A stretch of 63,083 bases of DNA, from contig QCHV01000010.1 of the NCBI GenBank assembly GCA_003217035.1, forward strand, positions 1 through 63,083. The letters run 5' to 3'. This DNA comes from Prochlorococcus sp. AG-402-G22 (GTDB taxonomy: Bacteria; Cyanobacteriota; Cyanobacteriia; PCC-6307; Cyanobiaceae). The translations under genes were made by a program, and so were the position numbers. The notes below the pieces were generated by a model that saw nothing but the letters and a program-made list of their open reading frames with translations, did no database searches and was not told the DNA's origin. Shown here in pieces: positions 29,515 through 39,544 of this stretch; positions within the stretch are counted from its first letter, which is position 1; each line of letters opens with the position of its first letter.

Positions 29515-30072
29515 GTGAACCCTGCATATAGAAACGTGTCTTCAGCAGATGCTGAACAAACAACACTTGTAGCTGTTGTAATGGGTAGTGATTCAGATTT
29601 ACCAACCCTTGAACCGGCAATCAAGATATTAGAGACTTTTCAAGTTCAAACAGAGGTGCAAATTCTTTCTGCACATAGGACGCCTCTTGAAATGATCAAA
29701 TTTGCGGAAGAATCTGAATCAAGAGGTCTCAAGGTAATTATTGCTGGCGCAGGAGGAGCTGCACACCTACCTGGAATGATCGCATCTGTTACAGCTCTTC
29801 CTGTAATTGGCGTACCTGTAAAAACACAATCATTATCTGGCGTTGATTCATTGCACTCAATTGTGCAGATGCCTGGAGGTATTCCAGTGGCAACAGTTGC
29901 TATTGGAGGTGGTTTAAATGCTGGGTTATTAGCAACACAAATTTTAGGTATAAGTAACCAAAATCTCCAAAAGAAAATTATAAATTACCGTAAGAATTTG
30001 CGTATGGAAGTAATTGATAAAAACATTAAATTAACTCAATTTGGAACAGCTAAATACTTATCAGAAATGTAA
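29515..30072 (+). CDS. purE: N5-carboxyaminoimidazole ribonucleotide mutase
   Basis: PurE (185 aa) converts N5-CAIR to CAIR in purine synthesis. The diagnostic GSDSDLPTLEPA is near residue 25, followed by SAHRTP near 60, IAGAGGAAHLPGMIAS and GVPVKTQSLSGVDSLHSIVQMPGGIPVATV. The start is GTG, giving about 20 residues before the core, slightly longer than usual. No ATG precedes the core except the one immediately before GSDSD. It is divergent from nagA and convergent with cysC. Confidence 0.95.
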   Translation: MNPAYRNVSSADAEQTTLVAVVMGSDSDLPTLEPAIKILETFQVQTEVQILSAHRTPLEMIKFAEESESRGLKVIIAGAGGAAHLPGMIASVTALPVIGVPVKTQSLSGVDSLHSIVQMPGGIPVATVAIGGGLNAGLLATQILGISNQNLQKKIINYRKNLRMEVIDKNIKLTQFGTAKYLSEM

Positions 30073-30095
30073 AGATATTTATTTATAATTAATTT

Positions 30096-30731
30096 TTAGA
30101 ATATTCCATTATCCCTTAATTTATTGATTACATTATCAACACATTTTTCTAGATCTAAATTTCCTGTGTCTATTTTTAGTTCAGGGGATAAAGGCTCTTC
30201 ATATGGACTTGATATTCCTGTGAAATCTTTAATAAGTCCTTTGCGAGCCTTTTCATAGAGACCTTTTGTATCTCTATTTTCGCAAATTTCCAAATCAGCA
30301 GTACAAAAAATTTCAATAAACTCCCCTTTTTTAACAAGTTGTCTTGCCTTATCTCTATCAGAGCGAAATGGTGAAACAAATGCAGTCAAAACTATTATCC
30401 CAGCATCCAAGAAAAGTTTTGCTACCTCACTAATCCTACGAATATTTTCTTCTCTGTCAGAATCAGAAAATCCCAAATCCTTACATAAACCATGACGAAT
30501 ATTATCCCCATCTAGAACATAAGTAGACAAACCTTTGTTGAACAAAGCAACATTGACAGCATTTGCCAAAGTGCTTTTACCAGAACCAGACAATCCAGTA
30601 AACCAAAGAATTGCACTTCTATGGTTTCTTTGGCTCAAAACCTCTTCTCGAGTCACAGAGGGTTTATGCCAAACGATATTGGTAGATTTTGAGGCTGTAT
30701 CCCCTTCAGAGTTTGCTGTCATAAATGCCAT
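30096..30731 (-). CDS. cysC: adenylylsulfate kinase
   Basis: APS kinase (211 aa) phosphorylates adenylylsulfate to PAPS in sulfate assimilation. The P-loop GLSGSGKST is at about 46-54, with the APS-binding LDGDNIRHGLCKDLGFSDSDREENIRR block and TAFVSPFRSDRDKAR. The C-terminal DTKGLYEKARKG and GISSPYEEP are also diagnostic. The length is typical. It lies 49 bases downstream of the SUI1-like gene on the minus strand. No sulfate transporter or ATP sulfurylase gene is in view. Confidence 0.95.
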   Translation of the reverse strand: MAFMTANSEGDTASKSTNIVWHKPSVTREEVLSQRNHRSAILWFTGLSGSGKSTLANAVNVALFNKGLSTYVLDGDNIRHGLCKDLGFSDSDREENIRRISEVAKLFLDAGIIVLTAFVSPFRSDRDKARQLVKKGEFIEIFCTADLEICENRDTKGLYEKARKGLIKDFTGISSPYEEPLSPELKIDTGNLDLEKCVDNVINKLRDNGIF

Positions 30732-30780
30732 GCAATTAGTTCAACCATTCTCCCTTTGAATGAAGCAAAATAACGAAAAT

Positions 30781-31104
30781 TTAACCTCCAGATTGTTTTG
30801 GCTTATAACCTTCACCCCTTAATAACTCTATAACTCCCTTCACGTGATCTCCTTGTAACTCAAACACATCTCCTTTCATCGTACCGCCTGTCCCACATCG
30901 AGCTTTAAGAGATTTTAAAAGTTGCTTTGACTTAGTAAGTCCAATAGATAATCCCGTGATCAAAGTTACAGTCTTACCACCTTTGCCTACACGTGTTTTT
31001 TGCACACGAACAGGGAGTTCAGCTTTAGACTGGGTTTTGAAAAAAGTTGGAGGGTTCTTTTGTGCTGAGGTATCCTCAAACTCATGCCAATTTCCTTTAG
31101 GCAT
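30781..31104 (-). CDS. SUI1/eIF1-like translation factor (YciH family)
   Basis: A SUI1-domain protein (107 aa), bacterial homologue of eukaryotic eIF1. The domain covers about residues 28-105: VQKTRVGKGGKTVTLITGL, LKSLKARCGTGGTMKGDVFELQGDH and GVIELLRGEGYKPKQSGG. In bacteria YciH-type proteins influence start-site fidelity, but their role is minor and poorly defined. It is divergent from trpB with a 42-base gap. Confidence 0.9.
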   Translation of the reverse strand: MPKGNWHEFEDTSAQKNPPTFFKTQSKAELPVRVQKTRVGKGGKTVTLITGLSIGLTKSKQLLKSLKARCGTGGTMKGDVFELQGDHVKGVIELLRGEGYKPKQSGG

Positions 31105-31146
31105 TTGGCTAATTCCTAACTTCTTACCTATCTTCGGCTATTCCAG

Positions 31147-32394
31147 GTGAAAAGCACTCTCCCCTCACAATCGGATGACGCTCTCGCAATTAGTGCTAGA
31201 CCTTCTGCAGCAGGTAGGTTTGGGAAATTTGGAGGTCAATATGTACCTGAAACACTAATTCCAGCACTTGCTGAATTAGAAAAAGAGGCTGCTCAAGCAT
31301 GGAAAGATCCCTTATTTACAAATGAGTTAGCCAATTTACTTCAAACATATGTTGGACGAGAAACACCCTTATATGAAGCCAAAAGACTATCTAAGCACTA
31401 TGAGAAAAAAGATGGAGGGCCAAGGATCTGGTTAAAAAGAGAAGACCTTAATCACACTGGTGCTCACAAAATTAATAATGCTCTTGGTCAAGCTCTTCTA
31501 GCAATAAGAATGGGAAAAAAACGCATCATTGCTGAAACAGGTGCTGGTCAACATGGAGTTGCTACTGCAACTGTATGCGCTCGTTTTGGTCTGGAATGCG
31601 TTATTTATATGGGCAAGGCAGATATGCAAAGACAGGCTTTAAATGTTTTTCGAATGAAGCTCTTAGGCGCCAAAGTTAATCCAGTCACAACTGGGACAGC
31701 GACCCTAAAAGATGCAACAAGTGAAGCAATTAGAGATTGGGTAACAAATGTGGAATCAACTCACTACATACTTGGCTCAGTAGCAGGCCCACATCCTTAT
31801 CCAATGGTTGTAAGGGATTTTCATGCCGTTATAGGTGAAGAAACGAAAAAACAATGTCAACAAGCTTTTGGACGATCCCCAGATATTTTAATGGCTTGCG
31901 TTGGAGGAGGGTCCAATGCAATGGGTTTGTTTCATGAGTTTATAGAGGATACCTCTGTCAGAATGATTGGGGTGGAAGCAGCAGGGGATGGTGTAGAGAC
32001 TCAACGTCATGCTGCAACGATTACTGAAGGAAGCATAGGAGTTCTTCACGGTGCAATGAGCCTTCTTTTGCAAGATAAGCATGGGCAAGTTCAAGAAGCT
32101 CATTCAATTAGTGCTGGACTTGATTATCCTGGAGTTGGACCAGAGCATAGCTATTTGAAAGAAATAGGCCGAGCAGAATATGTAGCTGTCACAGATGAAC
32201 AAGCGCTGGCTGCTCTTCAATTAGTAAGTCAACTAGAAGGAATTATTCCTGCGCTTGAAACAGCTCATGCTTTTGCATGGTTAGAAAATCTCTGTCCAAA
32301 ACTATCTCCTGGGACAGAAATAGTTATCAACTGTTCAGGTCGAGGAGATAAAGATGTAAACACAGTTGCACAAAGGCTGGGATCTAAAATCTAA
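31147..32394 (+). CDS. trpB: tryptophan synthase beta chain
   Basis: TrpB (415 aa) condenses indole with serine to tryptophan, using PLP. The PLP lysine lies in [16 protein letters not shown] near 107. Other markers are [15 protein letters not shown] at the N-terminus, [27 protein letters not shown] (phosphate loop) and [11 protein letters not shown] near the end. GTG is the start. The first in-frame ATGs come far inside the domain. trpA is not in the window. trpG lies about 17 kb away, so the pathway is dispersed. Confidence 0.96.
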   Translation: MKSTLPSQSDDALAISARPSAAGRFGKFGGQYVPETLIPALAELEKEAAQAWKDPLFTNELANLLQTYVGRETPLYEAKRLSKHYEKKDGGPRIWLKREDLNHTGAHKINNALGQALLAIRMGKKRIIAETGAGQHGVATATVCARFGLECVIYMGKADMQRQALNVFRMKLLGAKVNPVTTGTATLKDATSEAIRDWVTNVESTHYILGSVAGPHPYPMVVRDFHAVIGEETKKQCQQAFGRSPDILMACVGGGSNAMGLFHEFIEDTSVRMIGVEAAGDGVETQRHAATITEGSIGVLHGAMSLLLQDKHGQVQEAHSISAGLDYPGVGPEHSYLKEIGRAEYVAVTDEQALAALQLVSQLEGIIPALETAHAFAWLENLCPKLSPGTEIVINCSGRGDKDVNTVAQRLGSKI

Positions 32395-32416
32395 AAATTA
32401 ATTCTAAAAACTAAAC

Positions 32417-32767
32417 TCAATATCTTGGTACTGAAGGATCTATTTCTAAGCTCCAAGCATCAATGCCTCCATATAAATTCCAGATTTTGCAAGGACAGTC
32501 TTGTTCGATTAACCAACACGCAAAATTCCAGCTTCTAATTCCAGAATGGCAAAGAATAACAACATCTCCTCCAGACAACTCTTTTAAAAGGCCTTTACTA
32601 AGCTCATTAGCCTTACTTAAAGGGATATGCAAAATATTGGCTGGGAAAGATGCAATGGCTAACTCTTGCTCTTCCCGAACATCTACCAAGGTCGGTTGCA
32701 AAGAATCACTTTGCAACCATCGATCCAATTCTTGGACTGTAATATTTTGGGGAATTTTCTGATTCAT
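32417..32767 (-). CDS. rhodanese-like sulfurtransferase
   Basis: A single-domain rhodanese (116 aa). It has the start of the domain ITVQELDRWLQ, LVDVREEQELAIASF near 27-41, and the active-site loop CHSGIRS with the persulfide cysteine at 73. It ends in GGIDAWSLEIDPSVPRY. Such proteins pass sulfane sulfur between partners. The acceptor is unknown. It converges on trpB (22-base gap) and is divergent from the DUF3352 gene. Confidence 0.9.
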   Translation of the reverse strand: MNQKIPQNITVQELDRWLQSDSLQPTLVDVREEQELAIASFPANILHIPLSKANELSKGLLKELSGGDVVILCHSGIRSWNFACWLIEQDCPCKIWNLYGGIDAWSLEIDPSVPRY

Positions 32768-32840
32768 TTCGTTATTTTGCCTGACTTAAAGGAGATTAAA
32801 GGCTTATAAAAAGGAAATAGCAAAATCGCTATACAAGGCT

Positions 32841-34445
32841 ATGAAGGGAAAAGCCTTCCTAATTGGATTGGGTATAACAATATTTGCATTGATGTCACTT
32901 GCTTTTGGCATTTGGCAAACCGCTATGTTTCATAGTCCATTAAATTTAAAAGATCAGAATATTGAGATGCCTCTAGCAGCGAAATTTTTTCCAAATAAAG
33001 CCCCTCTAACAATCTATTTAAAACTTGATACAAATCGTTTCCCAAAATATGTAGAAGCATCTGCTAATAGCAAGAAAAGAAAAGTCGCAAAAAAAGAAGC
33101 GATAAAAATAAGAAATGGTTTATTTAGTCTAATAGGTCTAGATTATGAAAATGATTTAGAAGATTGGATTGATGAAAAACTGAGTATATCTATTTTTGAA
33201 AATGAGGAAGGTGAAAAGAGTTTTGGTTGGCTTTTTGCATTAGAAAGCAAAAGCTCCGAAAAGGTATTTGACTTTATAGAAAACTTCTGGAGAGAGAAAA
33301 GCCTACAAGGTGTGGAGTTGCAAAGTGAGGCTTATAAAGAAATTGAAATCAATACAGGAGTTAAGAAAAGACTTAATAAAGATCGACAAGAAATTGCAAC
33401 TGCTTTTATTGAAAATAATTTAATACTTCTTGGGTCTGATATAGAGACTCTCAGAAAAGGTATAGATATTTCTCAGGAACCGCAAAATAATCAACTCAAT
33501 AGTGACTTGGTTAATCAACTAAAAAATAGTATTGATGATGGTTTTGGTTTCATTTATGCCTCAAATAGTGCAATGAATAATTGGTTTGGTTTGCCAAAGA
33601 GTATATCTGAGGAAATTGGTTTAGAAAAACTTGTTGCATCTATTAAGTTTGAAAAGTCAAGTTTCAATATAGATAGTTTATTGACATTAAATTCGGGTAA
33701 CTTTACAATAAACAGTCAACTCGAAGATGGAATTAATCTAATAAATCAATCTGGTGGTAAAATTCGAGACTTTGCACTACTTAGTGAGCCTTCAAAGTTA
33801 ATTAAAAATGCAAGTAAAGACCCAATTTCTATATTATTAGAGCCAATATTTAAGCAATACATTGATTCATCTAACCCTAATATTATAAATTCAATTTTTG
33901 CACTTGAGGAAGGTCCCTTGGCATGGATAAATGAAAGCAACGGTTGGCTAATTGGAACAAATCAAAATTACCAGGAAGAAGAGATAGATAAAGAACTTAT
34001 CAAAAAAGGCTATAACAAACAATCTGTTATTTTAGATGAGAGCAATATAAATATATGGTCCAGGCTCAAAACTGTAAAACTTGGAAATTATAAAAACTTA
34101 GAAACCGATCTTGCAATTATGCTTTCTAAAGAAGATGAGAGGAATTGGTGGAGTAAAAATATTACTGCTATTCAGCAAAGGCAGAAGTCAAATATATTAA
34201 CTAATAGAGACAAGGTTCTTAAAGGAATGACATCAAGAAATGGTGATTATTTGGAACAACAAGTTTTTTTAAGTAGTGATTTGGCTCAAAAGCAACTCAA
34301 TCAATGGCAACCATGGCAATTGGTTCAGGCAGCAATCGGGGATTCTTTATCTTCAAATATACAAAGTTTAGAAGTGGGAGTAGGAAGTGTCCCTTCAGAG
34401 GATTCTCCAATCATTAATCTACGCGCAAAGGTTTCAATAGGCTGA
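32841..34445 (+). CDS. DUF3352 family exported or membrane-anchored protein
   Basis: A 534-aa protein with one N-terminal hydrophobic segment (about 5-27) acting as anchor or uncleaved signal. A large, Lys/Glu/Asn/Ser-rich domain follows. The opening PLAAKFFPNKAPLTIYLKLDTNRFPKYVEA and later WLFALESKSSEKVFDF blocks fit the cyanobacterial DUF3352 family, function unknown. It probably faces the periplasm or thylakoid lumen. The reading frame is intact. It precedes gltA by 149 bases and is divergent from the rhodanese gene. Confidence 0.8.
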   Translation: MKGKAFLIGLGITIFALMSLAFGIWQTAMFHSPLNLKDQNIEMPLAAKFFPNKAPLTIYLKLDTNRFPKYVEASANSKKRKVAKKEAIKIRNGLFSLIGLDYENDLEDWIDEKLSISIFENEEGEKSFGWLFALESKSSEKVFDFIENFWREKSLQGVELQSEAYKEIEINTGVKKRLNKDRQEIATAFIENNLILLGSDIETLRKGIDISQEPQNNQLNSDLVNQLKNSIDDGFGFIYASNSAMNNWFGLPKSISEEIGLEKLVASIKFEKSSFNIDSLLTLNSGNFTINSQLEDGINLINQSGGKIRDFALLSEPSKLIKNASKDPISILLEPIFKQYIDSSNPNIINSIFALEEGPLAWINESNGWLIGTNQNYQEEEIDKELIKKGYNKQSVILDESNINIWSRLKTVKLGNYKNLETDLAIMLSKEDERNWWSKNITAIQQRQKSNILTNRDKVLKGMTSRNGDYLEQQVFLSSDLAQKQLNQWQPWQLVQAAIGDSLSSNIQSLEVGVGSVPSEDSPIINLRAKVSIG

Positions 34446-34499
34446 CTATAAGAATTGAATAAAGGACTCTTACCAAATAAGCTTTATACATATAAGCAA

Positions 34500-34570
34500 T
34501 TCCTAGTGTTTAAAAAGATTGATATTAGGAAGTATGTTTATAGGAATCCTTTAGGAGGTAATTAGCTATA
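34500..34570 (+). promoter_or_regulatory. structured leader of gltA with displaced AGGAGG
   Basis: TTCCTA at 34500-34505 can pair with any of three downstream TAGGA copies (34526, 34541 and 34552). The third is part of a full Shine-Dalgarno AGGAGG at 34553-34558. A six-codon ORF (ATG at 34534, stop TAG at 34552-34554) ends on that Shine-Dalgarno. The sequence lies about 36 bases before the gltA ATG and is spaced ideally for an in-frame ATA at 34568. A regulatory role is inferred from layout only. Confidence 0.3.
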
Positions 34571-34594
34571 GAAAATAGTCAAGAGAAAGGGACT

Positions 34595-35731
34595 ATGGCC
34601 TTAAAGCCTGGGCTAGAAGGGGTTCCTGTAACACAGTCTTCCATCTGCGATATAGATGGAAACAAAGGGGAGCTGTCATATAGAGGGTACTCAATTGAAG
34701 AATTAGCAGCAAAAAGCAGTTTTTTAGAGACCACATATTTATTGATTTGGGGAGTGCTCCCAACGTCAGAGCAACTCAATAATTTCGAAAAAGAAGTTCA
34801 GATGCATCGCAGGTTAAGTTTCCGAGTTAGGGACATGATGAAATGTTTTCCTGAATCTGGCCATCCAATGGATGCCCTCCAATCAAGTGCTGCATCGCTA
34901 GGACTGTTTTATTCGAGAAGAGCAATTGATGATCCACAATATATTTACGATGCAGTCGTGAGATTAATAGCAAAAATACCAACTATGGTTGCTGCTTTTC
35001 AGTTAATTAGAAAAGGTCAAGACCCTATACAGCCAAAGGATAACTTGGCTTATTCTTCCAACTTCCTCTACATGCTTACTGAAAAAGAGCCTGATCCACT
35101 TGCTGCAAGAATATTTGATCGTTGCTTAATCTTGCATGCAGAACATAGCTTGAACGCAAGTACGTTTAGTGCTCGAGTAACAGCAAGTACTCTTACAGAT
35201 CCATATGCAGTAATAGCGTCTGCCGTAGGAACCCTAGCTGGACCTTTGCATGGAGGAGCAAATGAAGATGTAATCGCAATGCTAGAAGAAATCCAAACAG
35301 CAGATAAAGCATTGCCATATCTAAAAAATGCAATTAAAAACAAAAGCAAGATCATGGGTTTTGGTCATCGTGAGTACAAAGTAAAAGACCCACGAGCTAA
35401 TTTATTGCAAGGTTTTGCAGAAGAATTATTTGCAAGATTCGGCAAAGATGAAATGTATGAAGTGGCTAAAGCGGTAGAAAAAGCAGCCAGCCCTTTACTA
35501 GGACCAAAAGGGATATACCCAAATGTTGACTTTTACTCTGGTCTTGTTTATAGAAAGCTAGGAATTCCTAAAGATCTATTTACTCCGATTTTTGCAATTT
35601 CAAGAGTGGCAGGATGGTTGGCACATTGGCGAGAACAACTCAGTGCCAACCGCATTTTTAGGCCAACACAGATATATACAGGTGCAAAGAAAAGAGCTTG
35701 GCTGCCTTTAGAAGAGCGGAATGGCAATTAA
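34595..35731 (+). CDS. gltA: citrate synthase
   Basis: Citrate synthase (378 aa) condenses oxaloacetate and acetyl-CoA. In picocyanobacteria it feeds 2-oxoglutarate supply for nitrogen assimilation. It has KPGLEGVPVTQSSICDIDG at the N-terminus, HAEHSLNASTF, GPLHGGANEDV near 215 with a catalytic His, and MGFGHREYKVKDPRA near 254, with the second His and the catalytic Asp further on. The size matches the short, gram-positive-like type. An AGGAGG with ideal spacing to an in-frame ATA at 34568 suggests a possible nine-residue longer product. The ATG is the conservative choice. Confidence 0.96.
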   Translation: MALKPGLEGVPVTQSSICDIDGNKGELSYRGYSIEELAAKSSFLETTYLLIWGVLPTSEQLNNFEKEVQMHRRLSFRVRDMMKCFPESGHPMDALQSSAASLGLFYSRRAIDDPQYIYDAVVRLIAKIPTMVAAFQLIRKGQDPIQPKDNLAYSSNFLYMLTEKEPDPLAARIFDRCLILHAEHSLNASTFSARVTASTLTDPYAVIASAVGTLAGPLHGGANEDVIAMLEEIQTADKALPYLKNAIKNKSKIMGFGHREYKVKDPRANLLQGFAEELFARFGKDEMYEVAKAVEKAASPLLGPKGIYPNVDFYSGLVYRKLGIPKDLFTPIFAISRVAGWLAHWREQLSANRIFRPTQIYTGAKKRAWLPLEERNGN

Positions 35732-35764
35732 AACGAATAGATTAAATCTGAGTACCAAAGATAA

Positions 35765-36919
35765 ATGGTCATTAACCTGGTGACAGTCCTAGGAACTTTA
35801 GTGAGCACAGGATTAGATCTTGAATTGAGTTTCAACAATATCCTTCAAGGATTTGGTTTTTCTCCAGAAGTGGCTCACATACTTTGGCTGCCATTACCAA
35901 TGCTTCTTGTGTTGTCAGCAGCCTTAATTGGAGTTTTGGTTACTGTTTGGCTAGAAAGGAAAATTTCAGCGGCAGCACAGCAAAGGATTGGGCCTGAATA
36001 TGCAGGAGCATTAGGAATACTTCAGCCTATGGCAGATGGATTAAAGTTACTTGTCAAAGAAGATATAATTCCAGCCAAAGCAGATAGTTTACTTTTCACC
36101 TTAGGACCTGTCTTAGTCTTAGTTCCAGTAATACTTTCTTGGCTTATTGTTCCTTTTGGCCAAAACTTACTAATTAGCAATATCGGAATAGGGATATTTT
36201 TGTGGATAGCACTTAGTAGTATTCAACCAATTGGTCTACTAATGAGTGGATATGCATCAAATAACAAATACTCCCTCTTAGGAGGCTTAAGGGCAGCCGC
36301 ACAATCAATAAGTTACGAAATCCCTCTTGCTCTAGCTGTTCTTGCAGTAGTTATGATGAGTAACTCTCTCAGTACTGTCGACATAGTTAATCAACAAAAT
36401 GGATTGGGTTTTCTAAGTTGGAATATATGGAGGCAACCCGTTGGCTTTGTAATTTTTTGGATATGTGCCCTTGCAGAATGTGAAAGATTGCCCTTTGACC
36501 TACCTGAAGCAGAAGAAGAGCTAGTGGCTGGATATCAAACAGAATATGCAGGAATGAAATTCGCTCTTTTTTATCTTGGCAGTTATATAAATCTAGTTTT
36601 ATCTGCATTATTAGTCTCTGTACTTTATTTAGGAGGCTGGGGATTTCCTATCCCAATTGAATGGGTCGCTAGAATATTTGGTCAAAATATCGATGCTCCT
36701 TTAGTTCAAATTTTCACAGGATCATTAGGAATTGTTATGACCATTCTTAAAACTTATTTGCTTGTTTTCTTAGCAATCTTGCTGAGATGGACTACTCCTA
36801 GAGTAAGAATCGATCAATTATTAGATCTAGGATGGAAATTCTTACTTCCCATAGGGCTAGTAAATTTACTTTTCACAGCTGGGCTAAAACTAGCTTTCCC
36901 CATAGCTTTTGGCGGATAG
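35765..36919 (+). CDS. ndhA: NDH-1 subunit A
   Basis: NdhA (384 aa) is the NuoH-type membrane subunit of NDH-1 that helps form the quinone channel. About eight membrane spans are visible. Signatures include [41 protein letters not shown] near 60-100 and [27 protein letters not shown] near 237. It starts the ndhA-ndhI-ndhG-ndhE order that is standard in cyanobacteria, 33 bases after gltA on the same strand. Confidence 0.96.
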   Translation: MVINLVTVLGTLVSTGLDLELSFNNILQGFGFSPEVAHILWLPLPMLLVLSAALIGVLVTVWLERKISAAAQQRIGPEYAGALGILQPMADGLKLLVKEDIIPAKADSLLFTLGPVLVLVPVILSWLIVPFGQNLLISNIGIGIFLWIALSSIQPIGLLMSGYASNNKYSLLGGLRAAAQSISYEIPLALAVLAVVMMSNSLSTVDIVNQQNGLGFLSWNIWRQPVGFVIFWICALAECERLPFDLPEAEEELVAGYQTEYAGMKFALFYLGSYINLVLSALLVSVLYLGGWGFPIPIEWVARIFGQNIDAPLVQIFTGSLGIVMTILKTYLLVFLAILLRWTTPRVRIDQLLDLGWKFLLPIGLVNLLFTAGLKLAFPIAFGG

Positions 36920-36950
36920 GCAAAGAATTAGTGCCCAATAATAATTTAAA

Positions 36951-36966
36951 TAAGTAGTAATACTTA
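36951..36966 (+). other. GUAA-tetraloop hairpin in ndhA-ndhI gap
   Basis: TAAGTA and TACTTA form a six-base-pair stem closed by a GTAA loop, a GNRA-type tetraloop in RNA, in the 81-base ndhA-ndhI gap. There is no T tract, so it is more likely a processing or stability element than a terminator. Confidence 0.3.
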
Positions 36967-37000
36967 AGCGGTTGATAGGGCTAGTAAAATTTATACAGTA

Positions 37001-37678
37001 ATGAATTCACCCATCGCTGGGAATCAGATGTCAAGGTTCTTTCAACAAGTGGCTGAATATACCCGCAATGCGATCAGTGCGGGAAAGTATCTTATACAAG
37101 GGCTTGCGGTTACTTTTGACCACATGGGTCGAAGGCCCATTACAGTTCAATACCCATATGAAAAATTAATTCCCTCAGAAAGATATAGAGGAAGAATTCA
37201 TTATGAATTTGATAAATGCATAGCGTGTGAAGTATGCGTAAGAGTATGCCCAATCAATCTTCCCGTAGTTGATTGGGTTATGAACAAGGAAACCAAAAAG
37301 AAAGAGCTGAGGAATTACTCGATAGATTTTGGGGTTTGTATTTTTTGCGGTAATTGTGTGGAATATTGTCCAACCAATTGTCTTTCTATGACAGAGGAAT
37401 ATGAACTGGCCTCTTTTGACAGGCACAGTTTAAATTTTGACAATGTTGCTTTGGGTCGATTGCCTACAAGCGTGACAACAGATAAATCTGTTCAGCCTTT
37501 GCGAGAATTTTCATATTTACCCAAAACTATTATGGATCCTCATGAAATGGACCCAACTAATTCAAGAGCAGGGAAGCTTCCAGAAGAAGTAATGGACTGG
37601 ATGAAACAAGAATCAGAATCTGCACCAAAAGATTTAGTTGAATCAATTAATAATCAAGACAAAAAAACGGAGAAATAA
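37001..37678 (+). CDS. ndhI: NDH-1 subunit I (two 4Fe-4S clusters)
   Basis: NdhI (225 aa) carries electrons through two 4Fe-4S clusters in the NDH-1 hydrophilic arm. The two motifs are [16 protein letters not shown] and [15 protein letters not shown], each CxxCxxCxxxCP. The membrane-proximal [26 protein letters not shown] precedes them. The last 60 residues are acidic and variable. ndhG follows after two bases. Confidence 0.96.
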   Translation: MNSPIAGNQMSRFFQQVAEYTRNAISAGKYLIQGLAVTFDHMGRRPITVQYPYEKLIPSERYRGRIHYEFDKCIACEVCVRVCPINLPVVDWVMNKETKKKELRNYSIDFGVCIFCGNCVEYCPTNCLSMTEEYELASFDRHSLNFDNVALGRLPTSVTTDKSVQPLREFSYLPKTIMDPHEMDPTNSRAGKLPEEVMDWMKQESESAPKDLVESINNQDKKTEK

Positions 37679-37680
37679 GT

Positions 37681-38286
37681 ATGACTATTAGTTCAAGCAC
37701 TGAACAAATTTGCTTTATCCTTCTAGGTTTAACAGTTATTGTTGGAGCCCTAGGTGTGGTTTTAATCAATAATATAGTTTATTCAGCATTTCTATTAGGT
37801 GGAGTTTTTATGGGAGTAGCTGGTTTGTATTTATTATTAAATGCAAGTTTTGTGGCAGCTGCACAAGTTTTAGTATATGTAGGTGCTGTAAATGTTCTAA
37901 TATTGTTTGCAATTATGTTAGTCAATAAACGAGAAGAACTTAAACCAATAAAGGCATTACAAATTAGAAAAATTCTTTCGGCTGGTGTTTGTGGAGGTTT
38001 ATTAATACTTTTATTTCGTGTTGACCTTACAACCAAATGGTCAACTCCTGGTCCAGCAGCAATTGGGGAAAAAGCAACAGAAAGAATTGGAGAGCACCTT
38101 TTTAGCGATTACTTGTTACCATTCGAACTAGCATCTGTTCTTTTACTAATGGCAATGATTGGCGCAATAGTTTTAGCAAGAAGAGATGTTTTGACAAGTG
38201 ATGTTGTAACTGGTGATGTTGTCAATCAGAATTTAATAGAAAAATCAAACGAACCTATTTTAATAGACCAATCTAATAAGCAATGA
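37681..38286 (+). CDS. ndhG: NDH-1 subunit G
   Basis: NdhG (201 aa) is the NuoJ-type membrane subunit of NDH-1. It has about five hydrophobic spans, with the conserved [28 protein letters not shown] around residues 59-86 and [15 protein letters not shown] near 157. The C-terminal 30 residues are polar and variable. Its stop overlaps the ndhE start by four bases (ATGA), so the pair is translationally coupled. Confidence 0.95.
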   Translation: MTISSSTEQICFILLGLTVIVGALGVVLINNIVYSAFLLGGVFMGVAGLYLLLNASFVAAAQVLVYVGAVNVLILFAIMLVNKREELKPIKALQIRKILSAGVCGGLLILLFRVDLTTKWSTPGPAAIGEKATERIGEHLFSDYLLPFELASVLLLMAMIGAIVLARRDVLTSDVVTGDVVNQNLIEKSNEPILIDQSNKQ

Positions 38287-38609
38287 ACATTGCATCTGCG
38301 CCAATTCCACTACAAGGGTACTTATTAATTGCATCAATGCTCTTTTGCATAGGTGTATGGGGTCTAATAAATAGTAGAAATGCAGTTCGTGTATTAATGA
38401 GTATTGAGTTAATGCTAAATGCAGTAAATATCAATCTAATGGCATTCTCATCTTATATAGATGGAGATCTTATTAGAGGCCAAGTTTTTACTGTTTTTGT
38501 AATTACTGTGGCTGCTGCAGAAGCTGCAGTTGGTCTAGCTATATTAATATCATTATATAGAAACAGAACAACAGTAGATATGGAAAGCTTTAACTTATTA
38601 AAGTGGTAG
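38283..38609 (+). CDS. ndhE: NDH-1 subunit E
   Basis: NdhE (108 aa) is the NuoK-type three-span subunit of NDH-1 and part of the proton path. It has [30 protein letters not shown], with the conserved membrane glutamate in IELMLNAVN, and [15 protein letters not shown] with the second glutamate. The length is normal. nadK follows after 13 bases in the same direction. Confidence 0.96.
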   Translation: MNIASAPIPLQGYLLIASMLFCIGVWGLINSRNAVRVLMSIELMLNAVNINLMAFSSYIDGDLIRGQVFTVFVITVAAAEAAVGLAILISLYRNRTTVDMESFNLLKW

Positions 38610-38622
38610 CAGTTTAATACTA

Positions 38623-39519
38623 ATGGATCTGAATTTAGTTTGGATAATATATAAATCAAAAAGCGAAACTGCAGCTAAAGAAGCACTTGTATGTTCAAAA
38701 AGGCTTATATCCTTAGGCATCAAAGTTGAAACTTATGAAACTGGGGTTGAATCAAATTATTTAGAAACAAGAGTTAAATCTAATAAAGATTTGCCTAATT
38801 TAGCAATTGTATTAGGAGGGGATGGAACAGTGTTAGGGGCAGCAAGATATTTAGCAATCTATCAAGTACCTATTCTAAGTTTTAATGTTGGAGGCAACCT
38901 AGGCTTCCTTACACATGACAAAAAACTTTTAAATAGTAATGATCTATGGGAAATAATAAGAGAAGATCATTTTACGATTGAATGCAGGATGATGCTCCAA
39001 GCTAGTTTGAAGATTCAATCTAATGAAAATGAATTAAAGAAAGAATCAGTTTTTTGGGCTTTAAATGACTTTTACTTTCGATCATATCGTGATGAAATTT
39101 CGCCAACCTGCTCACTTGAACTCAAAATAGATGGCGAAGAAGTTGATCAATATAGGGGAGATGGACTTATTGTCTCTTCTCCAACTGGTTCTACTGCCTA
39201 CGCAATGGCTACAGGTGGTCCAATCCTGCACCCAGATATTCAAGCAATAATTGTTAGCGCAATATGTCCAATGAGTCTTTCTAGTAGACCTATTGTAATT
39301 CCAGGAGGATCTAGGCTTACCATCACTCCATTAGGTGATAACAGTAGACGAGTAAAGCTTTGGCAAGATGGGGTTAGCACAGCCCTAATCAAACCAGGGG
39401 ATCAATGCTTGATACAAAAAGCCAGGCATAATGCTCAAATGGTAATTCTTCAGCAAAGCCCCTCCTATTACAGTACTCTTGCCAAAAAACTGTATTGGGC
39501 AGGCAGCTTTTCTAAATAA
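38623..39519 (+). CDS. nadK: NAD kinase
   Basis: NAD kinase (298 aa) makes NADP from NAD. The GGDGTVLGAAR motif lies near residue 65, followed by the NxGxxGFL block (GGNLGFLTHDKK) and the second nucleotide-binding region PTGSTAYAMATGGPILHPD near 190. The family end GSRLTITP is present. In cyanobacteria this gene commonly follows the ndhAIGE run, linking NADP supply with the complex. The CYTH gene follows after 25 bases. Confidence 0.94.
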   Translation: MDLNLVWIIYKSKSETAAKEALVCSKRLISLGIKVETYETGVESNYLETRVKSNKDLPNLAIVLGGDGTVLGAARYLAIYQVPILSFNVGGNLGFLTHDKKLLNSNDLWEIIREDHFTIECRMMLQASLKIQSNENELKKESVFWALNDFYFRSYRDEISPTCSLELKIDGEEVDQYRGDGLIVSSPTGSTAYAMATGGPILHPDIQAIIVSAICPMSLSSRPIVIPGGSRLTITPLGDNSRRVKLWQDGVSTALIKPGDQCLIQKARHNAQMVILQQSPSYYSTLAKKLYWAGSFSK

Positions 39520-39544
39520 AAAATCCTTGTAGCAAACTAAAGCA

